A stretch of 64,000 nucleotides of DNA from NCBI GenBank assembly GCA_040954595.2, contig CM082594.2:4836001-4900000 (forward strand), in the 5' to 3' direction. Source of the stretch: Balanoglossus misakiensis. Taxonomy: Eukaryota > Hemichordata. The notes beneath the pieces were generated by a model that saw only the letters and a list, made by a program, of their open reading frames with translations, had not been told where the DNA came from and made no database searches. The translations under genes and the position numbers were made by a program. The first letter of the stretch is position 1. Each line of letters starts with the position of its first letter. Positions 1 through 12,600 of this stretch are shown here, piece after piece.

Positions 1-107
1 TACATTGCAATAAAATATTATCTAGCGAGTCAACATGTACACGATTGTCTGCCATCAATGCATCTGACTGACTGAATCTTAATGAGTAATTGTAATGAGA
101 GACGTAC

Positions 108-173
108 CTTCACTGCTCCACTGACGGACCACGCGGTCAGATGGGCTTGATGAAATGTCGCGTCCACAACGTT
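108..173 (-). CDS. Candidate internal exon (66 bp) of an unidentified minus-strand gene
   Basis: In the sense direction a long pyrimidine tract ending TTTCCGTTATTCAG precedes the exon, and a near-consensus donor GTGAAG|GTACGT follows it. One frame is fully open at phase 0 on both sides and reads NVVDATFHQAHLTAW..., length 22. A second frame (phase 1 in, phase 1 out) reads RCGRDISSSPSDRVVRQW.... I cannot assign either to a family. Together with the candidate exon at 496-529 it suggests that a minus-strand gene continues off the left edge. Confidence 0.35.
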
Positions 174-495
174 CTGAATAACGGAAAGCAAACAAAAGAA
201 AACTAAGGTTCATGAAGAAAAATACGACACAAAAATGACAGAAACGAAAAGTTCACAAGCTGCAGTTATGATTTTAGTGATACAGGCACGTTGTGAACTT
301 GATACTTTCCAGTGAAGCAAAGTTGAACAAAGCGTGGCCATTGACACAAAATGAACGGCAGCCACATTTCTCCATGCTTGGGCAATGGACACCCCCCCCC
401 CCCCCTACCCAAACAACGGGGAAAATGTTCATGGGCAATTTTGCTGGACTTGCAGACGTGTTTCTGTTCAAAGAGAGAAAAAAGCAATGACTTAC

Positions 496-529
496 CATAA
501 CTGATAACATCTTCAGCGAACAGTTCAGC
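496..529 (-). CDS. Candidate internal exon (34 bp) of the same unidentified minus-strand gene
   Basis: The sense strand shows a pyrimidine-bearing acceptor TTACCCCCATTCTAG and a strong donor TTATG|GTAAGT around 34 bp. Frame 0 reads AELFAEDVISY and continues in frame into the exon at 173-108. The frame offset by one reads LNCSLKMLSVM and would join the phase-0 frame of that exon. The splice signals are good and the product is not recognised. A further possible upstream exon lies at 2927-2884. Confidence 0.3.
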
Positions 530-790
530 CTAGAATGGGGGTAAAATTTAGTTTTTCACTGGGAAAGTCAGAAAAAACGGGGACATGAAAAACGTGGCTG
601 CCACAACCACGTCCACCTCAGAAGGACTGATGACGTTTATTCATAATCAGTTGCGCATCTATTGATAAACAAATTTTGCCTGGACAAACTGACCAGTCAC
701 AGACTGCCGATAGGGAATACTGCAGTAGTGATTTGCATACGTATGCTAATTTGAGAGCCAGCAGACCAGCTGTGGGACTAGCAGTCATTC

Positions 791-845
791 CAATAAACCA
801 ATCAGGAAAAGGCGGTTAATTATTACAATAAACCAATCAGGAAAA
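791..845. repeat. Direct repeat of a CCAAT-box element
   Basis: The 20-base sequence CAATAAACCAATCAGGAAAA is present perfectly twice, at 791-810 and 826-845, 35 bp apart. Each copy contains a canonical CCAATCAG (NF-Y type) box. The sequences after each copy (GGTTAATTATT, AACTAATTATG) add TAATTA homeodomain-type sites. Confidence 0.75.
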
Positions 846-1353
846 ACAACTAATTATGGCAACTGCTGCAATTTAAAGAAATTTATTTTACTGTGGCTAG
901 GAAGATATGAGTAATTTAGTGATGATTAGGACTACAGAAAACAGTTCCAATACATGTATCATGTGTATTTCTGTTTGTTGGGTTCTCAGGGGATGTGGAC
1001 CTAACCATGTGATGCACGTTGGTTACATCGCGCAAATCTCATTTATGAGAGCTAAAACCATTAAAAACGTAGCACCCCTTGTAGCGGACGAACGATGCGA
1101 CGGCTGAGACCGGTATCCAGAGCCCGACATGTACGCACAGACGTGGAAGTCATCAAGTTTTTATCCCGTCCGACATAAAAATTACCCCTCTGGGCCGGCC
1201 GGTTGGTACCTTCCAAAGCTAAGTTCTATGCAAATGTTTCTTGACCTGGAAATTTGACCCGGGAGATGACGTCAAAAGACGTTGCTTTTTACTTCTTTTA
1301 TTCCACTATCATTTCCTCCAGGGTTTTCTTAATTTATTAATCCGGCGGCGACT

Positions 1354-1410
1354 ATGTCATTGATAAGAAATTCTGAAGAATGGCGATTTTATCGCCCAGT
1401 GAAGCAAAAG
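1354..1410 (+). other. Possible first coding exon, plus strand
   Basis: ATG at 1354 opens 19 codons (MSLIRNSEEWRFYRPVKQK) ending exactly at a strong donor CAAAAG|GTATGT. A CRE-like TGACGTCA-type element lies about 90 bp upstream (about 1267). I found no following exon and do not recognise the peptide. It may be the start of a gene divergent from the minus-strand exons to its left. Confidence 0.2.
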
Positions 1411-2883
1411 GTATGTAGTTTGGTGCGCCCTCAGCGTTTAGTTTTTCAAATAAATTTCATTCTGTTTTTAACCAACTGCCAGCGTTCATGATACGTTCGC
1501 TTATGCATTAATTCTTTTTACTGCAGATAAAACGTTTAAATGTGTCTTTTTCAGTGTTTTAATAGTTGTATTCAATACGAGCTGCAAACCTAGTGATAAA
1601 AGTGTCATTCTAGACATTGCGTTACTTGTTCCGGCGAAAATGATTTAACTCAACTATTTTTAAAGAGATCACTCGACGCACATTTCCATTCCATAAGAAT
1701 TCTCCGTCGCTTCTTCCGAGAAAGGGTGCAATTGCCGCAAAATGGAAGGGACGCACTGTCTTTGCGACGGTGTGAACGCGATTGTCTTCTCATTCCCACT
1801 CCGTCCGCCGGACAGTGCAATAAATTTTACGGGCCCGCAGATTCAAAACCAACAGCTTGACAACTTTAATCACAGCAGTCCACCGTAAGCAAACAAATCC
1901 GACTGCACTCAATCGGTAAATCAAGCTAAACCGGGGATGTGTAGCCCCAAGGCGAAGACCAGATGTCACGGTAGACTGCCGCGAAGATAATCGGCGGAAA
2001 GTCGTGTTAGTGAAAAAATCATTATGCCCATCCTCGGTTGGATGATTCGAGTCCAACTGGGGTGCCAGCGGACGTATGTTACTACAACTGTGTCCACATA
2101 GGCGTGATTGGACCACTATTAAAACCCAGAGGTGAAAGGTTAAATAGAATTGATATAATTGGTCGACAAAAGCAGACTCCCTAATTTTGGAAGTGGGTAT
2201 TTAAAAGCGTACAGCATGCACATAGTACTATAGTATGTTCGGATATTTCTTTTCTCAGAAGGCCCAGGCCGCAGTGGCGCTACAATGCACTACGAATGTA
2301 GTGACTATAGGATCTCCCCTGGGAATGAAAGACGTGACACCCCTATTGTGTGTATTGCATCACTCCTTCCAAAAACACCCGTTCCCTCGATCTATAAAAA
2401 AGCGGGGGGGGGGGGGACGAATGAGCTACGAAGACATTTCCAGCGCGATTCGAGTCACCCTTCTCCAAACATGCGCTTCCATTGTCTCCGGTGTGAACCC
2501 GCGGATTATGAGATTGGGGCCCGGTTAATCCACAAAACACGTTTGGACAAGTTGAAAATGAAAACAGCCTAAACGGGAACGATGACCATGGTTGACTGGG
2601 CCGTTCAACCGCGCTGTGGACGCTCGCTCCTGGTCTTACGCTGACCGAGTTGCGGCGGCGCGGGCGTCCGTGGTCACGTCACGTCGCGTCGCGCACAGTC
2701 GGTCACCTTGTTTCTATAACTTTTGCTTGTGTAGTCTTTATGTCATTTGTCGCACTGACTTGGTCATTTTTCAGCCTCTGAAAGTGTCACGTGTCTGTCA
2801 ACCAGTAACCCATTGTCACCTTCTCTCGGTGCAGTTATAAGTGGCCAGGTGCTTCTTTGTAAAACGTGAACAAGGGGGCTTAC

Positions 2884-2927
2884 CGTCACCGATCTGTTCC
2901 CTGGTGAAGCAAACCCCACAGCCCCTT
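2884..2927 (-). other. Possible upstream exon (44 bp), minus strand
   Basis: The acceptor GTACTTTTCAG|AAGG and the donor GTGACG|GTAAGC flank 44 bp. Read with two leading bases it gives GAVGFASPGNRSVT and ends in phase 0, compatible with frame 0 of the candidate exon at 529-496. The chain of three pieces therefore stays open. No homology is recognised, so this rests on splice-site appearance alone. Confidence 0.15.
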
Positions 2928-3458
2928 CTGAAAAGTACTCAACACATCGCTGAACCGACAACCAACGAGCGCCCTCAAAGTTTTGCTAACGAAGCCGGAT
3001 ATCAGGGTCAACTGAGGTCAAGTGTAGACACAGGGTGTCAGATTTTTTTTTCATTGCACGTAAGAGACGGAACTCCACAATCTACAAACTATAAATAAAT
3101 CGCTAACACGGGGAGGAAAAACTGGACGCATGCCAGATGATGCCGTAAAAGAGTGACTGCGGCTAACAATTACGCCTTTGAGTGAGCGTAACGTGAACCC
3201 GTGATAATCGTAGATAGGTCAATGCTACGGTGCCCCTAATACAGTTTCCTCCGGGAAGTCGGCCTGGAACATGCAGATTCTCTGGGTGTTTTTTTTTTTT
3301 TTTGAAACAGTGTCTGTTCCTTCGCCTGTTGACAAATTGGTCTTGCTATTCAGACCAGATTCGGGCGCACAATGCGTATTCTTCTCGGAGTTAAAATACA
3401 AAACAACGCGAGCCTTTGAAAAGATACTACAGGACTTGTCGAGTGATAGAATAAAGCC

Positions 3459-3489
3459 AACTATTAAATGGTGGCCACATTTAATAGTT
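3459..3489. repeat. 12-bp inverted repeat with 7-base loop
   Basis: AACTATTAAATG at 3459-3470 is the exact reverse complement of CATTTAATAGTT at 3478-3489. The loop is GTGGCCA. Function unknown. Confidence 0.6.
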
Positions 3490-4445
3490 AGAAACACTGT
3501 GAGACGAGGGCGCATTCAAAACCCAGGATCCCCATTCGAGAGGAGGCTTAGGAGCGCTTTGGGAGAAATTTCGACAACTGTCACAAGTTTAGTACTTTTT
3601 TAACGATTGGTCGATTACTGAGGAAATTGATACGTCAACGCGTTAACAATGAAGAGAGTGTAGGCCAAAGCAAAGATTAGCAGGGCAGACGAGCTCTCGT
3701 GAGAGACCATTACAGAAAATAAGACAATAAAGTCGGACAATAACTCCACCTGCGGCGCACGATTATTGCATCATTAACTGATATCGTGGCTGAGTGAAAT
3801 AAATAAACATTTATCACACACTCGCCGACCTTGCCAAGCGCTCCCAATATTGAAAACGCGACCGGCCCAGAATTGGCAGGTTTTGAACTCCTGGCTTGGT
3901 CACTTTGGACCAGTGCCAAGACTGGATGACCAGAATGCACAGCCACAATCGTGACATTTGCATCCTATCCATGTCATGTCAGCTCAGCTCAGCTCAGCTC
4001 CGGGTCGCCTCTCCAGAAAAAAAAAGTGACCACAAAACGTGTACGTATCGCCGGGATGATGTGCGCGAGTTGTCCGCGGTTTAATCTCCAGGTCTGGGTT
4101 ATTTTTTGTCCTACAGATTGCGAGTAAAAAGCGGTACACATTTTGGCAACCGTCCAAGACCACTAATTCGGATCCGCTGCGTTGCCTTCCGTTTCGATAA
4201 CGACCGTGCTCACCCTTATGTCGTTTTGTCGAAAGTGAGTCTCCCAAAAAGCGCTTGTCAGCATATCGACTGCACCCGATAGAAACCGTCACTGCCCCCT
4301 TTTTTTTTACAAAGGGGGACAGCGATAATACGAGCTGTTTCATCGCTGAAAACCACTGTCACTCCCCCGTTTCGGGTACAGTTACAAATTATTTGTCACT
4401 AAAAGTCTTTTGAAAAGGACCGCGGTGGCTGTTGAAGTTTGGCTT

Positions 4446-4452
4446 GCACGCA

Positions 4453-4484
<32 letters not shown>

Positions 4485-4489
4485 CACAC
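4446..4489. repeat. (GCAC)n/(CA)n microsatellite
   Basis: About six GCAC units grade into about nine CA units. Confidence 0.9.
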
Positions 4490-7400
4490 TGAGTTCGCCT
4501 CGTGAATGGCAAATCAGTGGAGCGGCCGTCCAAGAAGGGGCTGGTGTAACCATAGATTGTTGAAGCAAGCACTATGGCCGAGTAACAAGGCGCGACCACA
4601 CTGAATAAAACGAAGTAGTAAGCGTACAAATTGTCGGTTGGCACGATGCCAAACGGTTGTCGTTGATAAGCGCTATTAGCAGGGGAAGAATCGTTTGACA
4701 TACGCTCATAGTAAAGTGATAAAAATCATGTTGCCCTTCCTTTAGAACTGCCCTGGATAACGCTTTTACTCAGACATTGTTGCTATGCTGTTGCGTTACC
4801 TAGGCAACCCTGAGTCACCCCGGTCGCTAACTGAGTCCGGGAAGATTCGGCGAAAGCCCAACTAGAGTGACAGAAGCTCTCTTGAATAGCGATCCATTTT
4901 ATTCAAAGAAGTGGGAAATTAAATTTATAATGTAAGAAGATGTCGTGAAAAGGTATCATGGCCGATGAAGGATAATGGTAGCCTTTTTACCCCGGATATC
5001 AGCAATCTCTCGAACCGTAGTTGAATGACTTCATGTTGTGAGTGGAAAACATTGTAGCCTGCCTTCTTTCAGTGATTGTGCGTTATTCAGGGACTGCACG
5101 TTATATGTCTCCTTAGGGCAAAGCGTTCCCTTGGAAACGCTACCTGTGCATCGTTTAACGCCGACAACCGAGTCGATTTTTTTTGCCGGGTTGGTTGACT
5201 CCGAGAGAAAGGGCTGCAGTGACGTCTCCTTGAGTGGAATGACAGATTCGGAAATTGACAAGTCGTGGTTCTGACACCAGCTTGCGTCGTTTTCATGCAT
5301 GATAGAAGTTTGTCGCCGGAGTTCGCGGCGTGGGTAACCCCGTTCGTCTTCACGGGAAGCGTTCCCGTTAGTTTTGGGGGGTTTGATTTCATTGGGGCCA
5401 TCCTGTCAAACGTCTCTGCTCGAGTCGTTGGTTTATCTTTTTCATTGCAAAAGCTGTGTCCGCTGGGGTTTTGTGATAGTAAAGCCAACGTGTGCACGAC
5501 ACCTTGACTGAGTTGGAAAAAAAAACGTACGCCAACAAGACAGGCCACTCACACATCTTTAAAAAAAACGCCGACGGGCCTCGAAAATGTTAACCAGGCA
5601 AAACGTTTAATATCACTGGAATCTCCGCGTTTCGCTGAGAGATACCGGGTTCGAATAACGGGCCGGGCTTTTTGAGATCAAACGGGAGATTGAGCGCAAA
5701 CGCAAACAGGTAACCAACCCCCACTTTACAATGATCTGCATCGCCACACATTGGGATCACAGAGAAGCCCGGCGCGTTTTGTCTCTTCCAAATATTGGGG
5801 ATTTTTCTCCGAGCGAGTTCGACGACTCACTTCAAGCTAGTTTCTGGCTCTAGAAGATGACCATTTTCTTAATTACTCTGCCCGCCGGCTGTGAGGACGA
5901 GAACAGCCATAATAGAGGAAGAATCGAAACGCATCTCATCTCTAAACACCGCGCGACTCGCTGGAATAGAGATGGCATAAGAAACGCGTTTTGCCAGGGC
6001 CCTTTTGTATATATATATATAAAATTGATTGTCTGACTCAAACCATCATCTTCACCGTGACTGGATATACATTCATGTACCGTTTTCCTTAATTTGATTT
6101 TATTGACACTTTTCAATGACTCACCCATTGTTTCACTCAGATTAACAAAGATTTAAAAAAAGTCGAGATTATAGATTTTATTGCGGTGTAAAGAGAACTG
6201 AATTGGCGTGACTCAGTCCCTCGGTACTCATCGCTCGATTAATTTGACTCATTCGTCGCAGTTTGAATTCTTCGGAGCAGACTCCCTCGGCAAAATGTTC
6301 AAGGACTCCGTCAGTTGGAATTAAGAACGCACTTCGAACGTTTCCTGTAAAATCCGAGCCTTGAAAAAAAAAATCAATCACTTGTTATCCTTATAAAATC
6401 CAAAGCTTTATAAAACCCCGTGGAAGAAAAGCGATAACCCACGCTTGGACTATTTCCTGCTCCGAAAGACAAAGCCGTGATGACGTCACCACTTCTTGCT
6501 GAAACAAACGGTGACGCGATTGATGCACGACAATAAACGCGTTATCCGCACCAATTACACCTTCCGTCTCTGAAAGTTTTGGAGGTTTACACATTGTTTG
6601 TGTTTCTTTAGTCTTCCGGTGCCATTTATCTTTCAAACGAAGACAAAACTTCTTTACGCGGTTTTGATGTCATCGTCGCTCATTATTAGGTTACGCAGTA
6701 CTGCCGATCCGCCCCAATGAGTCGGTTGTGAGGGGAGGGGGGGGGGGGAGAGGGTTAAATTTCGACTGCATGGGTGTTTTGAATGCCTTCTTATCTGCAG
6801 GGGAGGGGGCACAGAAATACTGCGAAATTGCCGAGAGGTGGAAAAATGACCGGGTCGATGGAAACACTGTGACTTTAGTGGAGGGGGGGGGGGGGGGAGG
6901 GGGTATTTGATAGGTGTGCTGGCTCGCTGGCACGGTAGGTACTCCATGGATTTTTGCACGCGACTTTTTTGAAATTGTGTATCGGTGGCTGGCGACTCGG
7001 TTGAATGAGGCATGATGGTTCGTTGGTATGAGAAAGTCATACTTGACCGAAAGGATACTGGGAACCTTGAATTTTTGGCACAATACTAAAAAATCTGGAT
7101 TCGTCTTCAACATTACAAATGAAAGTATTAAATAGTTTTTGCCTCGACCTCCCATTCGTGTGTGTGTGAGTGCTGGTGTATGTTTGTATAGAGCGTACAC
7201 CTCACATCTCACATCTTAAACCATTCGGAGACGCCTGCTTTCTTCGAATTGAGAAAATTCAATGACGGACGTGTCAAGGTCGGTTGACTCACGTGACACA
7301 ATAAAAGCCACAATAAAAACTGGTTTATGTCGCCATTTAATCGCAACATTACATCGCTTTTGAGATTTTCTTACGATCTATGAAAACGTTTTTAAATCAC

Positions 7401-7822
7401 TAGGCTTTGACAATATTGTGTCGCACTATGTATTTTTTCCATTAAGCGTATGTTTGATAGTATGCAGGTTCCTGTCGGTATCAAGCCCCTAATTCTAACT
7501 TAAAAGTTTTAAAAAGGGGAGCCTGTTGTGAACTTTTCAACCCCGCAATTCTCTTTGATTGCGGTAAACGAGTGAATCTGGATTGCTGTGAATGGAATTG
7601 GTCCAGTCATTCTTCGCGATGTTATACAATGCGGCGTTTGTCCCAGATACATTGCAGGGTAGGGTTGAACAGTGCGGAAAACCCGGCGATCACTCGCCGG
7701 TGTCGCGTCACTGATATATAGTCACACAGTCACAGTTTGTCATATGCTACACAACACAACCGAGACTACTATGATAACACTGCCATCGACGATTCATAAC
7801 AGACACACACGCGCGCATGCAC

Positions 7823-7848
7823 AGAGAGAGAGAGAGAGAGAGAGAGAG
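7823..7848. repeat. (GA)13 microsatellite
   Basis: A pure GA dinucleotide run, preceded by a CA/CG-rich segment. Confidence 0.9.
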
Positions 7849-7896
7849 GTGAGGGGAACAATACCTTGTACATTCAAAATGGGGGCCGGGTGACTG

Positions 7897-7983
7897 CTAG
7901 TCTCGGTTACCCAGACCCCTCTGCTTCTTCCGTTTCTGGAGTGCCCAACGGAAGAAGCAGAGGGTCTGGGTAACCGAGACTAG
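7897..7983. mobile_element. Palindromic MITE-like element with candidate target duplication
   Basis: An 87-bp nearly perfect palindrome. The left arm 7897-7934 (starting CTAGTCTCGGTTACCCAGAC) pairs with the right arm 7946-7983 over about 37 bp with one extra C, around an 11-base loop. The flanks carry ACTGCTAG at 7893-7900 and again at 7987-7994, a possible 8-bp target-site duplication partly overlapping the arm end. It has no coding capacity. The structure is that of a very short foldback/MITE DNA transposon copied in trans; the near-identity of the arms suggests recent insertion or conversion. Confidence 0.75.
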
Positions 7984-7994
7984 GTAACTGCTAG

Positions 7995-9384
7995 TGAAAG
8001 CCATGTTTAACACGCTGTGCCACAAAATGGATCAAACAGAGAGAACCAAAAGAATATTAAAGAACACTGGAAAATATCTTGACATACACAACATGCAAAA
8101 GGAATTCCGTACAGTTGGGCTTTAATGGCAAAGGGGGGGGGGGGTCAATATAAGCCAACAAAGCGGGGCAAAGTCGTCGATCTTTCACCGTTCATCGCCG
8201 GGTCGATGGGCCACAATGAAGTGACACAGGTTCGGTTCACACGGACACCGTGGTCGGATAGGGACCTTGCGTTGATCAATCGACGTACGTGTACCGGCCC
8301 TTGTTTTCTAATTTCGTCCGCTTGTTATCGTGTATTACGCGGTCACAATGGACAACTGGTGGATTATCGATACGTGCCAATCTTGGCGTAAGAAATCGAA
8401 CCTCCCAACAAAGGCGGGAAATGTTTGGCGCGGCCCCGCCTGTTAAACATTTAACGACGTGTTCTCGTCACTTTATACAAGTCTTTCAAACTAGTTCTGC
8501 AGCGCGTTTATCGACACTGTTACGATTGTAAACAAGGAGGAGTAACTTTTACCTGTATCGATCCTCTGTTTTCACTTGAAGTGCAATGACGTCATTCCAA
8601 CGCCGTAGGGTCAAAGGTCACAACACTGACAGCGGTAAAATTTTCTGGTGGCATTTACAGTCATCGGCGGTAATAGCGTTTCCTCGCCAAATAAGACCAT
8701 AAAATCGTGGAAAGTCCATTAGTGTGTGGGCGTCTTCCTCCCAGTCGATGGCTGGCAATATTATTTATAATTTTCTCGTTAAAAATTAAATATAATGACG
8801 GAAACCGAATTCAAAGTTCTGTTTCGAAAGACGTCATCGGTAGCGATCTTTGCCTGTTCGCTTTCTCGGCGGTTCAAAGATAAACCGTCACAGGTGTTCG
8901 ATCCGTGTCGTTGCTTGAATGCTCACTTCCACGTAGCAATTTGAAGGATTCTTTGACGGAAAAGGCCGCTGGCGTATAAATAATTGTCTACGTCATATAC
9001 CAATTTTGCGACAGGAGAAAAAAAAGTGACATTAAAACGTTCCCAGCCACCGCAAATGGATTGCTTTAAAATTCGGAAAACAAACTCCCGTGTGAGGACT
9101 TATGCTAATAGCTAATATTTGTGGCGGAGTTTGGTTTGCGTCAACTGTGAAATTTAACAGGACTACGACCGGCGTTTTGCTAGGATTTGACGCAAACCGA
9201 GCAGAGTGTATATAGAACAAGGTGATTGTGAAAGATGAAAGTCAATGCAGTAGACTTTATTCCTGAATGAACAGCAATCAGCGTAAGACTTTGTCAACAG
9301 GCCAAGTGACGTCATAGTGGCGGGATACCTGGTTTCTTGTATCAACCAACATCGCCCACTTAAACCCATAGGTTCATTAAACCT
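7995..9384. other. Non-coding stretch
   Basis: No gene is recognised. It contains G12 (8133-8144) and several AATAAA/TTTATT-type signals without an associated reading frame. Confidence 0.5.
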
Positions 9385-9616
9385 CTGTCTGTCTGTCTGT
9401 CTGTCTGTATGTATGTACATGTATGTATGTATGTATGTATGTATGTATGTATGTATGTATGTATGTATGTATGTATGTATGTATGTATGTATGTATGTAT
9501 GTATGTATGTATGTATGTATGTATGTATGTATGTATGTATGTATGTATGTATGTATGTATGTATGTATGTATGTATGTATGTATGTATGTATGTATGTAT
9601 GTATGTATGTATGTAT
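9385..9616. repeat. (CTGT)n then (GTAT)n tetranucleotide microsatellite
   Basis: About six CTGT units (9385-9408) pass into a TATG array. After one ACAT interruption at 9417-9420, 49 uninterrupted GTAT units run from 9421 to 9616. Open frames over it (Met-Tyr-Val-Cys repeats one way, Thr-Tyr-Ile-His the other) are artefacts. Flanking 9640-9700 is rich in CCAA/ATCC-like degenerate repeats. Confidence 0.97.
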
Positions 9617-12600
9617 CAGACTGTCTCCTATACAATACATCCAACCATCCATCCAACAAACCAACCAACCAACCATTTACCCATCCATCCAGACACTCCC
9701 CAATCACTCAACTAACCAGCCAGCCACAAATCAGTCAGACAAGTGTCAATCATCTATTGCTGCACTCCCTCCCTCCCAACCCGTCAATTCATCCGTGTGA
9801 TTAATAACCATTTTTTTTCGTCTGAAACCAAACTCGCCGCGATGCGTGTCACGTTCTCTCACCAACAAAACCGCGCCACCTCAGTTCTCCTCAGTCAGAC
9901 CTTCTCCGCGACCATCATCCACCCGACGCCTCATATCGATAGTGCCCGGTGTTGGCCTAAGAAAAAACACATCAGGTGCACTGAGATTTTACAAGGCGAT
10001 TGATTTGGCTGCTCAATGGCAAATATTTTTTCATCTCTCAAAAGGCGTTAGACACATCGGGTACACACAATTTCTCAGAGTACCTGGCCGATCTTACCCG
10101 CGATTAGATCGACATAAATAATGAAAGACGCGGGTAATGTCGGAAATTTGCTTACAGTTTATTGGCGCTGTCGAACATTCAATAATACGTCTTAATAATC
10201 GGAAGTAAGTAGTTGCCATGGAAACAATCTTAATCTTCTGATAATGGATGATAAATGAGGCAGTACTGTTCAGGTAACTGGGTCACAGTGTTCGAAATTT
10301 CCAGGAAAAAAGTTTTACAAACATGATATGCATTAAGAGAAAAACATCGGGTATCAGAGTGTCTCGCGGAGGGGTCCATTAGTCAATCTAGTTTCTCCGA
10401 TGGAAATAAATTTCGCTTAGATTTATGGAAAACTTTTCTCAGAATAGTGTCATTAACATGGCCTTTTGGCGAACGGCATGCAGTGTAGTCGTTTTGTGTG
10501 GGTGACGGTTCTTTTCAGTGTATTGGGGTGAAATTATGGTGACCGTTGTCTGTGTACAGCAGTGAGCAACACCACGAGGTATATTTTGACTCTTCTGATC
10601 AGACGAGATTCTTTAAATGTTTCGGGGTTGTGCTTGATATTTGCATAGGACTTGTCGCCTGAGCAAAAATGGTGCGATCTCACTTATAATGATGATTTGG
10701 TTCGACAACCGGACCTTTCTTTTAAATATATATTTCGGCCATCTTCTCCGTGTGCTCGCACAGTCATACCGAGAAAATTTTGAGCACTGGTGCGTGCGTT
10801 TTGTTAAACACACAATAGTACAATGGTAAAGACGCGAACGACTGAATATGTGACATAAATTTTCTGGAGTGTGCCCCAATAGCGACAAAAAAAACTGGGC
10901 CGAAGAGTTGTCATGCGGAACGTAAATAGACCAGTCGCAGCGATCTTTCTTTTACGGCCTTGCGGAGCTATCCATTGAGGAGAACGTGGGTTTTGCACAG
11001 TCGGGGAAGCGGGGGTAATAAATCGCGCGCACTTAGAACGCCGTCGGCTAGGAAAGGCAAGGGAGCGATCGCGGAGAATGGGATGGCGGGCCCGGGCAAG
11101 CGAGACCGTGTGAGCTGGTGGTGTTCGCGTGGGCCACGATCAGTAAGGGGGGTTTACTGAACCATGAATAAGCTGTGAGAGGGGCCTTTTTCTTGTCTAC
11201 TCTTGCACGACTACTTACGGACCTTGGAACTGTCCAGACATTATGAGGTTTTTTTTCTCTCTGCGTGCCCCCTTCAGATACCTCGGGCAGAAAAAGAGTA
11301 ATGAAGAGAAACGACTTGGAATATATTGACTTGTATGCAGAGTAAATTAAAGTATATAGGGTGGAGCCATTCCCGGCAGGCATAGCGTTTTGCTCCGTAA
11401 ATCACTCTCTCCAGAATGTCCCCTAGGTTACATAGTTACCATAGCAACGCTACGACTACTTTGATGAGAATTTTTTCATAGGAAATTAAGATAACCAGTC
11501 TCACTTTCATAACCAAACATAGATTTTTAATTAATTTTTAATACTGATATTAATGCCGTATCGGTGAATGAATTTCCTTTTGGCTTGTTTTGTTCTACCC
11601 CACGTAAGTTTTTAATTTTCCATAGTGTTTCCTTATTGACTGAATTTGCCCGCTGGTTACGCGTCTATCTGACGTTTAATGATTGAGAGTCGCTGTTCTG
11701 GTCAACCCCGTCATATAGAGCGCGCGGCGGTATAATTCATCGCCGGGCGGCCGTCTCTCATCGAACTGGCGGCCGGGGAGCCCCCCGGTTTATCCAAGCG
11801 ATGCGCAATATTCACTGTAACGAGATGCATGCAGCTGCCCGGTTCCGACACACAGGCACGCGCCGTGCGGGGCTCCGACCGGATAAATGACATGTAATTA
11901 AACGATTATCAAATCTACATTTAAGGTATTTTCAATGCACTTCTAATACAGCGGCACATGCCATGGCGGCGGGTGAGATCGTGCTCAACAACGGGGATCC
12001 CAACACGCGTTACAGACTATAAACTTCTCACTCGATTTCACAAAAGCCAAACGGAGCATAGGCGACGTGATCAAAACTGCATTTTCATCGCCGCGGGGTA
12101 GAAGTCACAAAAAATAGCATGTGACTTGGATTAATGTTTGCTCATTCAAAACCCACTTTGTTCCAATTTTTCGGCGTAACAAATCGCCTTTAACGGATTT
12201 TTATGAGGCTCGCATGTAAAGTTCGGCGCACCTAGCTCATATTTGCCAACTTAAGTGGTTAGTTGCACCTGGATGACCCTTGACCCCTATTTTCTTTAGG
12301 GTAGATTAAATTGTTAAGAAGTAGAGTTTCCTCATGAAAAGCTTTTGGGTTGAAGCGATTTCACTAAGACCTCTTCAGTCATAAGAAGCGGACAGTACCA
12401 TTAATGAGAGGGGAAGCGAAATGGCTGGAGGTTAGGAACACCGTTAACGTGTTGGATGAAGTTGATATTTGCTTCCCTCCATAAACATACAAACGCAATT
12501 TTCTCATTTTAGGCGCTTGGCAGCTTTAAGGTGTTCACGTTATTAAATATTAAAGAAATTCTTATCGCCGATGATTTGGTTTTTAATGTTCGGGTACATC

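Larger units (their letters stand above)
174..3300. other. Mostly non-coding, around candidate exons
   Basis: Outside the candidate exons at 496-529, 1354-1410 and 2884-2927 I see no coding sequence. The segment includes C14 (392-405), G13 (2404-2416), the duplicated CCAAT element at 791-845 and a T-rich run near 3290. Confidence 0.4.
3300..7880. other. Non-coding stretch, simple repeats
   Basis: I see no supported gene. Content is an AGCTC tandem (3981-4000), a GCAC then CA dinucleotide array (4446-4489), a short TA run near 6009, and G12 (6737-6748) and G15 (6883-6897). Open frames of 90-170 codons here lack recognisable motifs, overlap on opposite strands and partly translate the G tracts. 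Confidence 0.5.

Noticed and set aside
4399-4701. 100-codon minus-strand frame with a hydrophobic stretch
   Set aside because: Its C-terminal part translates the CA/GCAC microsatellite; the rest shows no family pattern.
5640-5665. GGGTTCGAAT resembling a tRNA B box
   Set aside because: No A box upstream and no acceptor stem pairing.
6691-7212. 173-codon minus-strand open frame
   Set aside because: It is extended by translation of G/C homopolymers (Pro runs) and has no recognisable motif.
9317-9804. Long open frames over the tetranucleotide array (Met-Tyr-Val-Cys repeats, and Thr-Tyr-Ile-His on the other strand)
   Set aside because: A tetranucleotide repeat without stops is open in several frames; there is no coding signal outside the repeat.
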